A stretch of 5,918 nt of DNA from JACRNA01 sp964366335 (GCA_964366335.1 CAYITQ010000041.1:1-5918); one strand, 5' to 3'; positions 1 to 5,283 are shown, numbered from the stretch's first letter. Notes: generated by a model not told the origin, from the sequence alone. Numbers and translations are program-made.

Positions 1-1280
1 CCCATGGTACAGGAAAAACGCATAGTCCCGGCCTCCGCCGGAGTAAATTCAATTATATTTTCTCCTTTGCGCAAACCCTGGCGGATCCCGAGTCGGGAAG
101 AAATAATACTGCTGGCACAGGTATTAATGTTTTTGGAAGTAATAATCCAGCGGACAGGTGTGCCCTGGGTAATTGTAAAATTATTGGGAGTATAACCATC
201 AGTATCTTGAACCATATAGACTTCTTGGACTCCATTTACAAGCGCTGTTTGAGCCCCCTTTACTTTGGGTGTTTCCAAGAAATTAATACCCAATAAATTT
301 AGACCATTGGAAATATTAAAGATGGCAAGCATGGCCACTACCACTCCCGCTCCTTTGAAAAATAGTCTGGCAAAAGCTCCTTTGACAATTGAAGTCAGAC
401 CCCCTACTCCCAAAAGCCCAGGGGCAGTACCCAAAGCAAAGACACCCATTGTTAATGCCCCCGTTATGGGACTTCCGGTACTCATAGCAAATAACTGCAT
501 GGCTTGGGTAAAACCACAGGGCAGGAAAAAAGTTGAAGCCCCAAGCAGTGCCGGATTGGTCTGATCTTTGATACCAAATAGCCGACTGACTGATTTGGGC
601 AGGGTAAATGAAATTTTTTTGAGAATCGGGAATATATCTACCAATTGGCCTCCCAATATCAACATGACAATACCAACAATTATGGTGAGCATTCCCAATA
701 CCGATGTCGAAAGCTGGAAAAATGATCCCGCCCAACCAATTAGTCCGCCAAAAATAAAATAAGAAATTATCCGGCCAATATTAAAAAGAAGATGGGGTTT
801 AAATTTTTCCAAGCGGGAAGCTCCGGGGTTTTCTGCCGAGAAGCGGGCAGCAGCTCCAAGCACCAAACCTCCGACCAAGGCCATACAAGTAGAGACTCCG
901 GCAGTAAGCCCTATCAAAAATACCACAGGCAAACTATTGTAACTGCCGGAAATAGAATCAGTCAGACCAAATACGCCCAAGCCCTTGGCCAACAAAAAAG
1001 TTCCCATGACAAGCAAGAAAACTATCCCCAATTCATGGTAATCGCGGGGATTTTTGGAGATCCAACCATGCTGGTCCACCCCTTCTGTATAGCCGGCATT
1101 CTCGATCGCTTTAATGACAGCCAAACTGTCTAAATTATTTTGGTAATCAATATAGGCTATGCCCTTCTGGTGATGAACTGTGGCCTTAACCACGTTGGGG
1201 ACTTTCAATAATTCTTCTTCAAGAATTATTTCGCAAGACCGGCAATGCATGCCTTTGATATTTATTTTGCAACTTTGCAT
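1..1280 (-). CDS. HMA-SafE/TauE-cupredoxin fusion membrane protein, C-terminus cut by window edge
   Basis: The frame is open from ATG at 1280 to the window edge (426 complete codons). Residues 3-66 are a heavy-metal-associated domain with the metal-binding motif MHCRSC (residues 11-16). Residues about 84-325 form a polytopic membrane domain of the SafE/TauE/DsbD-like type, with GVSTCMALVGG (128-138) and FLPCGFTQAMQ (252-262) as its characteristic Cys-containing motifs. Residues about 345 onward are a cupredoxin-like domain (VNGVQEVYM, then TPVRWIIT), with a Cys at 388 and the C-terminal FSCTMG ligand motif (422-427). Proteins with this architecture occur in bacterial copper/silver clusters. 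Metal binding at the membrane, perhaps moving copper between domains, is inferred, and the transported substrate is not proven. No good Shine-Dalgarno precedes the ATG, but the HMA domain begins at once, so this start fits. A TATGAA direct repeat lies just upstream. The remaining few C-terminal residues lie outside the window. Confidence 0.93.
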   Translation of the reverse strand, partial: MQSCKINIKGMHCRSCEIILEEELLKVPNVVKATVHHQKGIAYIDYQNNLDSLAVIKAIENAGYTEGVDQHGWISKNPRDYHELGIVFLLVMGTFLLAKGLGVFGLTDSISGSYNSLPVVFLIGLTAGVSTCMALVGGLVLGAAARFSAENPGASRLEKFKPHLLFNIGRIISYFIFGGLIGWAGSFFQLSTSVLGMLTIIVGIVMLILGGQLVDIFPILKKISFTLPKSVSRLFGIKDQTNPALLGASTFFLPCGFTQAMQLFAMSTGSPITGALTMGVFALGTAPGLLGVGGLTSIVKGAFARLFFKGAGVVVAMLAIFNISNGLNLLGINFLETPKVKGAQTALVNGVQEVYMVQDTDGYTPNNFTITQGTPVRWIITSKNINTCASSIISSRLGIRQGLRKGENIIEFTPAEAGTMRFSCTM

Positions 1281-1287
1281 GAAAGTG

Positions 1288-1320
1288 AGTTTAGCGTAGA
1301 GGCTATGAAGATTTTATGAA
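1288..1320 (-). promoter_or_regulatory. Putative response-regulator site and -10 of the HMA-SafE-cupredoxin gene
   Basis: On the plus strand TATGAA (1304-1309), five bases, then TATGAA (1315-1320) form a direct repeat with 11-bp period, as used by OmpR/PhoB-family regulators. A weak -10 (TAAACT on the minus strand, 1293-1288) lies ten bases downstream and seven bases before the ATG at 1280. No -35 consensus is visible, and the repeat covers that position. The site matches 1441-1457 at 16 of 17 bases. The regulator's identity is inference. Confidence 0.55.
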
Positions 1321-1329
1321 GAAAGTGAA

Positions 1330-1419
1330 TTATTTTTTATGTTTGCCATGATTTTTCATCATCCAGACATGCATGAGAATGCAAATAACTAACGGCGCAA
1401 TCCACAACAATTTATCCAT
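1330..1419 (-). CDS. 29-residue DUF2933-like membrane peptide
   Basis: A 29-codon frame runs from ATG at 1419 to TAA at 1332-1330. The peptide starts MDKLLWIAPLVICILMHVWM, one hydrophobic helix, and ends in a basic His/Lys tail (KNHGKHKK) with Met and His residues that could contact metal. This pattern (short hydrophobic helix, then M-H and H-G-x-H residues) resembles the small DUF2933 family found beside copper and other metal-resistance genes. The resemblance is from memory and the family's function is unknown. It lies 49 bases upstream of the HMA-SafE-cupredoxin gene on the same strand, and both have the same type of TATGAA operator at the same distance from the start. There is no clear Shine-Dalgarno, and a leaderless transcript is possible. 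The gene is too short for length-filtered gene finders. A chance ORF cannot be excluded, but the composition and context argue for a real gene. Confidence 0.6.
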   Translation of the reverse strand: MDKLLWIAPLVICILMHVWMMKNHGKHKK

Positions 1420-1425
1420 GTTTTT

Positions 1426-1457
1426 ATCTTAACAATTATTTATGAATATTTTATGAA
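1426..1457 (-). promoter_or_regulatory. Putative response-regulator site and -10 of the small membrane peptide gene
   Basis: The plus strand carries TATGAA (1441-1446), TATTT, TATGAA (1452-1457), the same direct repeat as at 1304-1320. On the minus strand a third, weaker unit (TTGTTAA) continues the 11-bp period toward the gene. The -10 candidate TAAGAT (1431-1426) lies nine bases downstream of the repeat and six before the ATG at 1419. The repeat starts only a few bases beyond the stop codon of the dehydrogenase gene (1461-1463), so the metal promoter begins exactly where that gene ends. Confidence 0.55.
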
Positions 1458-1460
1458 GAA

Positions 1461-2405
1461 TTATCTGTTGACAATATTTTGTGGTTTTCCTTCAATCCAA
1501 GCTTTTATATTATCCGCTACAAGTTCATAAGACTTTTTATCAGCATCGTTTGTATTAAAAGCATTGTGTGGAGTAGCCACTACTCGTGAATTAGAATAAT
1601 ATAGGTCATCAGATGGAATAGGGGTCATAATTGTTGTTTCAACTCCATAACCAAATATCTTTCCTGATTCTAAACCTTTTAATACCGCCTTTTTATTGAC
1701 TATTTCCTCTCTAGAAGTATTAATTAAAATAACTCCGTCTTTCATTTTCTCAATTTCTTTTTTGGAAATTATGTTATCTGTTTCCCTTGTTAAGGGAGCA
1801 CAAATAACAATTACATCAGATTCTTTCAAGAGCTCATCAAAACTTACTAATAAAACACCCTCTATAGGTTTTTTTCTTTTATTTAATCCTAAAACCTTCA
1901 TATTAAAACCCATTGATATCCTAACCACTTTTTTGCCAATGTCACCAAGTCCAATTACACCAAGAGTTTTTCCATAAACTTCCACCCCTTTGTAGTCAAA
2001 AAATCTAAAGGCTCCTTTTATCCTTGCATCCCGATCAAACTCTGTAATGCGTTTTGCAAGATCTAAAACCATTCCCCACGCATGTTCTGCAACTGATTCG
2101 GAACTTGCACCCTTAATATTACAAACGACAATGCCCACTTGCTTGGCAAAGTCCACATCAACCCAATCAATTCCTATTGTGAGAAGAGCTATTAGTTTAA
2201 GTTTCGGCAATTGCTCTATTAATTCCCTCGAGATTAATCTAATTCCAGATGATCCAGCAATTAGTATTTCCGAGTCTTTAGCCAACTTGACAACTTCATC
2301 CGGGCTTAATTTTTGTTTATTGTGAACAGATAACTCGCCAAGTTTTTCCAAATCGGCCTTTATATACTCAATTTGGGGATTGGAGGTTATGCAACAAATT
2401 TTCAT
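1461..2405 (-). CDS. D-isomer-specific 2-hydroxyacid dehydrogenase family protein, catalytic Glu replaced
   Basis: The 314-residue protein has the full length and order of the NAD-dependent D-2-hydroxyacid dehydrogenase family, whose members reduce 2-oxoacids to D-2-hydroxyacids in the cytoplasm. The catalytic-domain motif TIGIDWVDVD is at 76-85, SVAEHAWGMVLDLAKRI at 104-120, and the Rossmann loop GLGDIG at 152-157. The substrate-binding Arg is in NTSREEIV (R232) and the catalytic His in TPHNA (H280). The usual catalytic Glu, the residue before Pro in the family's D-V-F-x-x-E-P segment, aligns without gaps to Thr261 (TIMTPIP). The nearby Glu256 aligns with the family's Asp. Activity is therefore uncertain and the substrate cannot be named. 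The sequence is visibly more A+T-rich than the metal genes. It is divergent from dinD and lies between metal genes, so it may be part of an insertion. No clear Shine-Dalgarno is present, and TATAAT lies 15 bases upstream of the ATG. Confidence 0.92.
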   Translation of the reverse strand: MKICCITSNPQIEYIKADLEKLGELSVHNKQKLSPDEVVKLAKDSEILIAGSSGIRLISRELIEQLPKLKLIALLTIGIDWVDVDFAKQVGIVVCNIKGASSESVAEHAWGMVLDLAKRITEFDRDARIKGAFRFFDYKGVEVYGKTLGVIGLGDIGKKVVRISMGFNMKVLGLNKRKKPIEGVLLVSFDELLKESDVIVICAPLTRETDNIISKKEIEKMKDGVILINTSREEIVNKKAVLKGLESGKIFGYGVETTIMTPIPSDDLYYSNSRVVATPHNAFNTNDADKKSYELVADNIKAWIEGKPQNIVNR

Positions 2406-2417
2406 TTTACTTTCTAT

Positions 2418-2454
2418 TTTATTATAACCTAATAGGTGGACTTTTATTTGAATA
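2418..2454 (-). promoter_or_regulatory. Promoter element of the dehydrogenase gene, shared with 5591-5628
   Basis: A consensus TATAAT reads on the minus strand at 2426-2421, giving a leader of about eight bases before the ATG at 2405. Just upstream is an 11-bp dyad ACCTA-T-TAGGT, then a block on the plus strand GGTGGACTTTTATTTGAATA (2435-2454). The block matches 17 of 20 bases at 5609-5628, and the ten bases around the -10 are identical in both copies. No -35 consensus is visible. Because TTATTATAA is nearly symmetrical, it could also serve the divergent dinD gene. Confidence 0.5.
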
Positions 2455-2461
2455 ACTGGAG

Positions 2462-3301
2462 ATGAAGATTCTTATGAAAACCTGTAGAATTGTCTTTATG
2501 AGTGACATATATCTGTCTTCGCCACATCGAGATTTTGAGAAAATCAAAAGAATAGATGTCAATGGTATTGAGTACTGGGAAGCCCGAGAGCTGATGCCCC
2601 TACTTGAATACAAAGAGTGGAGAAACTTTGAAATAATAATTGCAAAAGCCAAAACGACCGCTGAAAAGAGTAAGCAAAACATTATAAGCCATTTTGTTGA
2701 AACCAACAAAATGGTCGATTTGGGTTCAGGAAGTGCAAGAGAGATCAGTAACTATAAGCTGTCTAGATATGCTTGCTATCTTATTGCCCAAAATGGAGAC
2801 TCCTCTAAACAGTCCATTGCCAACGCTCAGACCTATTTCGCCATCCAAGCTCGTAGACAGGAGTTGGCACAAACTCTGGAGGATGATAGAAAAAGATTAT
2901 TTATACGTCAGGAAGTTCGTCAACAAAATAAACAACTTTTTCAAACGGCTAAAAAAGCTGGGGTCACTGAATTTGGAAAATTTAATGATTTTGGATATTT
3001 GGGTTTGTACAACATGCATATACCAAATATAAAGGAGAAAAAAGATATTGGCGCAGACAGTATTTTGGATCGGGCAGGATCTATTGAACTGGCTGCTAAT
3101 TTGTTCCGTATCACTCAAACCGAAGACAAAATCAGGCGAGAAGAAATCAAGGGCCAAGGTAAAGCCAATGTTGCCCATTTTGTAGTTGGAAAAAAAGTTC
3201 GAGAATCTATTCAAGATATAGGGGGAATCATGCCAGAGAACTTACCGCCTCAATCACACATTAAAAAACTAAAACCCGGCCAACAAAAGTTGATTAAATA
3301 A
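2462..3301 (+). CDS. dinD: DNA damage-inducible protein D (DinD) homologue
   Basis: The 279-residue product matches the E. coli DinD family along its whole length (E. coli about 274 residues). Seen are the N-terminal FEKIKRIDVNGIEYWEAREL (BRO-N-like region), LSRYACYLIAQNGD, QTYFAIQARRQELAQ, the charged DDRKRLFIRQEV segment with the following NKQL, GSIELAANLFRITQTEDKI, and the C-terminal VGKKVRESIQDIGGIMPENLP. In E. coli DinD is SOS-induced and inhibits RecA-mediated strand exchange. The same role here is inference. Start choice is uncertain. ATG at 2462 is the longest, ATG at 2474 lies 12 bases from a GGAG (2458-2461), and ATG at 2498 best matches the E. coli N-terminus. I found no recognisable LexA box in the 60 bases upstream. 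The gene is divergent from the dehydrogenase and ends seven bases from the end of the ATPase remnant. Homologues are often found in horizontally moved DNA. Confidence 0.94.
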   Translation: MKILMKTCRIVFMSDIYLSSPHRDFEKIKRIDVNGIEYWEARELMPLLEYKEWRNFEIIIAKAKTTAEKSKQNIISHFVETNKMVDLGSGSAREISNYKLSRYACYLIAQNGDSSKQSIANAQTYFAIQARRQELAQTLEDDRKRLFIRQEVRQQNKQLFQTAKKAGVTEFGKFNDFGYLGLYNMHIPNIKEKKDIGADSILDRAGSIELAANLFRITQTEDKIRREEIKGQGKANVAHFVVGKKVRESIQDIGGIMPENLPPQSHIKKLKPGQQKLIK

Positions 3302-3308
3302 AACGAAT

Positions 3309-3800
3309 TTATATCATTACCAAATCTTTCTCTACCCGCTTTAGAAGCACAGCATTGACGGCGACAATGATGGAGGAAATAGACATCAGAAGAGCTGAAA
3401 ATTCAGGCCGTAAAGTAATACCGAATTTTGGATAGAGGACACCGGCAGCAATAGGAATGGCCAAGACATTGTAAACACTGGCCCAGACCAAATTTTCTTT
3501 CATTTTCCGCACAGTAGCTTTGGAAAGCTTGATGGCCCGCAAGATATCCAGGGGGTCAGATTTCATGAGGACCACCTTAGCAGTTTCAATTGCTACATCG
3601 GTCCCAGCCCCAATAGCAATACCAATATCCGCCTGAGCCAGAGCCGGGGCATCGTTGACTCCATCTCCCACCATGGCCACAAATTTGCCCTCGTCCTGAA
3701 GTTTCTTGACATATTTAGACTTGTCTTCTGGTAATACTTCAGAAAATATTCTAGTTATGCCAATTTGATTACCAATAGACTCAGCTGTCTTTTTATTGTC
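3309..3800 (-). CDS. C-terminal piece of the broken copper ATPase (P-domain end and last two helices)
   Basis: This frame resumes family homology at DNKKTAESIGNQIGI (from 3800), the segment that normally follows the TG of the TGDN motif. It continues through SEVLPEDKS, then VAMVGDGVNDAPALAQADIG, the Mg-binding hinge motif of P-type ATPases. After that come LSKATVRKMKENLVWASVYN, helix seven with the YN pair, and helix eight with MSISS, the metal-site residues of copper ATPases. It ends KRVEKDLVMI and TAA at 3311-3309. No ribosome binding site or credible start precedes the homology. The first GTG or ATG codons lie at 3680 and 3674, just before GDGVND, so independent translation would give only a fragment. 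Confidence 0.8.
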   Translation of the reverse strand, partial: DNKKTAESIGNQIGITRIFSEVLPEDKSKYVKKLQDEGKFVAMVGDGVNDAPALAQADIGIAIGAGTDVAIETAKVVLMKSDPLDILRAIKLSKATVRKMKENLVWASVYNVLAIPIAAGVLYPKFGITLRPEFSALLMSISSIIVAVNAVLLKRVEKDLVMI

Positions 3801-4030
3801 TTGCCCTGAGACAATAGTCTGTCTATATCTTTGGCCAAAGGGGTAATATCCACATGACGGTCAGCCATCAGTCTGATTGTTCCCACCAATATTTGTTTGT
3901 TTTCGATAATAGCTTCCACACCCAAGCCTGCTAAATTTTGAAATTTTTCAATTAAAACAGCCTGACTTAGGGGGTGTGATGATTTGGTTTCGGCCGCGGC
4001 GTCCAAGCGTAATATTTCATCCTGGCTAAA
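3755..4030 (-). CDS. Middle piece of the broken copper ATPase (nucleotide-binding domain remnant)
   Basis: Homology in this frame begins at FSQDEILRLDAAAETKSSHP and includes the SSHPL nucleotide-binding motif, the glycine-rich LAGLGVEA, LVGTIRLMADRHVDI and RLLSQGKT. After GKT (3800) the frame leaves the family and reads unrelated residues to the stop at 3755. Between AVLIEK and FQNLAG about 12 residues usual for the family are missing without a frame change. The frame overlaps the end of the upstream piece. No ribosome binding site is visible before the TTG at 4006. Confidence 0.75.
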   Translation of the reverse strand, partial: FSQDEILRLDAAAETKSSHPLSQAVLIEKFQNLAGLGVEAIIENKQILVGTIRLMADRHVDITPLAKDIDRLLSQGKTIKRQLSLLVIKLA

Positions 4031-5187
4031 ATTTTTGACACTTGTTCCAGGGTGGGTGCGTCTTTGATCAAAATATTATGTTTTGCCCCTAAGCCCGTAC
4101 CCACAGCCACAGCGGTAGGAGTAGCCAGGCCCAATGCATCAGGACAAGCAATAACGATAGTTGAGATAGCAAAAGTGAGAGCCATCATTAGAGGCTGACC
4201 CATGACGAAATACCAGACAATAAAAGTAATCGCTCCTCCACCGACTGCGATAATCACCAAATATTTGGCAAATCGGTCAGCAATTTTTTGGCCCGGAGCT
4301 TTGGAGTTTTGGGCCATCTCCACCATTTTGACAATTTGGGCCAAGACGGTATCCCCGCCTACTTTGGTGGCCATAAATTTGATTGATCCTGTGGTATTTA
4401 TTGACCCGCCAATGACACTATCGCCCGGTTTTTTGGACACCGGCAATGACTCGCCTGTGACCAGTGATTCGTCAATGGCAGTTTCTCCCTCGGTAATCTC
4501 TCCATCTACTGGAACTTTATCACCAGGCTTTAAGATCAGAATATCGCCCACTTTTATTTCGGCTGTGGCCACCAATGTTTCTTTTCCATCTTTCCAGAGC
4601 CTGGCCTGTGGGGGCACAAGATTAAAAAGAGCTTGCAGGGCGTCTGTGGTCCCCCTTCGGCTTTTCATTTCCATCCAATGGCCAAACAAGACAAAAGTAA
4701 TAAGCAGTGCTGCCGCTTCATAATAAGAGTCAGAGTTACCCAAAAAAGTAAGCAGGACCGAAAAAGAGTAAGCCGCGGTAATACCCACAGCGATTAGAAC
4801 TGACATATTGAGAGTTTTTTGTTTGAGAGCCTGGTAAGAAGAATAGAGAAATATCCAGCCGGAATAAAAATAGACCGGGGTGGTTAACAAAAATAAAATC
4901 CAGGGATTAGGACTTTTGACAAAATAAGTCAGAATAATTATGGGGATAGAAAGAATAAGAGAGAAAAAGAATTTGTATCTAATATCCTCTTCCATCATCC
5001 GGGCCATTTCCCGGCCGGCCAAACCGGTGTGATCCATGCCCATGCTCATGGTCATGCTCATTTTGAATTTGTCCCAAGCCGATGACTGATGATTCATCGG
5101 TATTAGAGTCATGCCACATTTTGGACAAACCCCAGGCTTGTCCAGCATGATCTCTTTGTGCATGAGACAGGTATACATTTTCATCAT
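3967..5187 (-). CDS. N-terminal piece of the broken copper ATPase (HMBD, six helices, actuator domain)
   Basis: From ATG 5187 the protein opens with the heavy-metal-binding domain YTCLMHKE...GVCPKCGMTL (Cys7, Cys21, Cys24), then a Met-rich linker KMSMTMSMGMDH (42-53). Hydrophobic helices lie at about 73-90, 96-119, 129-149 and 158-172. The actuator domain has VTGES (243-247), and helices follow at about 309-329 and 334-356. The membrane metal site reads CPDALGLATP (C348, P349, D350). True homology ends at LEQVSKI (386), followed by 20 unrelated residues and TAA. The start at 5187 (or 5184, 5178) fits because HMBD begins at once. The upstream in-frame codons to 5265 only read through the hairpin. 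If translated, this would be a roughly 406-residue membrane protein without phosphorylation or ATP-binding domains. Confidence 0.85.
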   Translation of the reverse strand: MMKMYTCLMHKEIMLDKPGVCPKCGMTLIPMNHQSSAWDKFKMSMTMSMGMDHTGLAGREMARMMEEDIRYKFFFSLILSIPIIILTYFVKSPNPWILFLLTTPVYFYSGWIFLYSSYQALKQKTLNMSVLIAVGITAAYSFSVLLTFLGNSDSYYEAAALLITFVLFGHWMEMKSRRGTTDALQALFNLVPPQARLWKDGKETLVATAEIKVGDILILKPGDKVPVDGEITEGETAIDESLVTGESLPVSKKPGDSVIGGSINTTGSIKFMATKVGGDTVLAQIVKMVEMAQNSKAPGQKIADRFAKYLVIIAVGGGAITFIVWYFVMGQPLMMALTFAISTIVIACPDALGLATPTAVAVGTGLGAKHNILIKDAPTLEQVSKILARMKYYAWTPRPKPNHHTP

Positions 5188-5193
5188 GTTTAT

Positions 5194-5225
5194 ATGATAG
5201 CAAATATTAATTAAGTTATTATGAA
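5194..5225 (-). promoter_or_regulatory. Candidate promoter of the copper ATPase with degenerate TATGAA repeat
   Basis: An extended -10, TGCTATCAT on the minus strand (5202-5194), stands six bases before the ATG at 5187, so transcription would start at or next to the start codon. The plus strand shows AATTAA (5209-5214), five bases, TATGAA (5220-5225). This 17-base segment matches the perfect repeat at 1304-1320 in 13 positions. The distance from the repeat to the ATG (21 bases) equals that at the small peptide gene. The second half-site is degenerate, so confidence is modest. Confidence 0.42.
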
Positions 5226-5232
5226 AGCACAT

Positions 5233-5253
5233 GTTCCACCTCTTAGGTGGAAC
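5233..5253. repeat. Perfect 9-bp inverted repeat (hairpin) between DUF5676 gene and ATPase
   Basis: GTTCCACCT, CTT, AGGTGGAAC form a perfect nine-base-pair stem with a three-base loop, 30 bases beyond the DUF5676 stop codon. Neither strand has a run of T after it, so it is not a classical intrinsic terminator, but it could stop or protect transcript ends or mark a dispersed repeat. Its minus-strand core TCCACCTAAGAGGT matches 12 of 14 bases of the promoter element at 2418-2454. Confidence 0.75.
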
Positions 5254-5283
5254 TTGCTCAAACATAATTTGATTTTACTCTTT

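Larger units (their letters stand above)
3309..5187 (-). pseudogene. Copper-type P1B ATPase with N-terminal HMBD domain, broken by deletions
   Basis: This is a heavy-metal efflux ATPase of the inner membrane whose pieces lie in consecutive reading frames. The intact homologue would export copper or silver using ATP. Visible in order: the HMBD Cys motif, the Met-rich linker, the TGES actuator motif, an ion-site CPD instead of CPC, the SSHPL motif, GDGVNDAPA and the last two membrane helices. Compared with the family layout (for example Archaeoglobus CopA), about 25 residues are missing near 4030 including DKTGT, about 12 near 3944 (in frame), and about 43 near 3799. These counts are estimates from remembered family spacing. 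The remaining pieces add up to about 630 residues, against roughly 700 or more for intact relatives. Without the phosphorylated Asp it cannot run the P-type cycle. A sequencing or assembly fault is the alternative. It follows a DUF5676 gene and carries its own candidate promoter. Confidence 0.88.

Noticed and set aside
316..735. A 139-codon minus-strand frame
   Set aside because: It lies in another frame of the HMA-SafE-cupredoxin gene, whose frame is continuous with recognised domains. The product shows no family features.
265..1133. Plus-strand frames of 64 to 113 codons
   Set aside because: These are antisense to the fusion gene. Their products are low-complexity shadows without start signals.
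2406..2500. LexA/SOS box upstream of dinD
   Set aside because: Neither CTG-N10-CAG nor GAAC-N4-GTTC dyads are present. CCTGTAGAATTG near 2481 is only a half-site-like match.
2422..2709. A 95-codon minus-strand frame over the dinD 5' end
   Set aside because: It is antisense to dinD, which matches its family over the full length.
3786..3815. Reading the third ATPase junction as TIVSGQDNKKT, an unusual TGDN variant
   Set aside because: GACAAT can be joined to the TGDN position only from GAC onward. The bases before it are explained by the other frame (RLLSQGKT), so a deletion junction is simpler than an inserted Gln.
4202..4723. A 173-codon plus-strand frame
   Set aside because: It is antisense to the ATPase actuator and membrane region, which has strong homology on the minus strand.
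4979..5203. A His-rich 74-codon minus-strand frame (HDHEHGHGSH) that looks like a metal-binding peptide
   Set aside because: The His codons arise from reading the Met-rich linker of the ATPase (CATGCTCATGG type repeats) in the wrong frame.
5233..5253. Intrinsic terminator of the DUF5676 gene
   Set aside because: The stem is good but no T run follows on either strand, so it is listed as an inverted repeat only.
5188..5265. An in-frame ATG at 5265 that would extend the ATPase by 26 residues
   Set aside because: The extension only reads through the hairpin at 5233-5253 and the promoter-like DNA. The family HMBD motif begins a few residues after the ATG at 5187.
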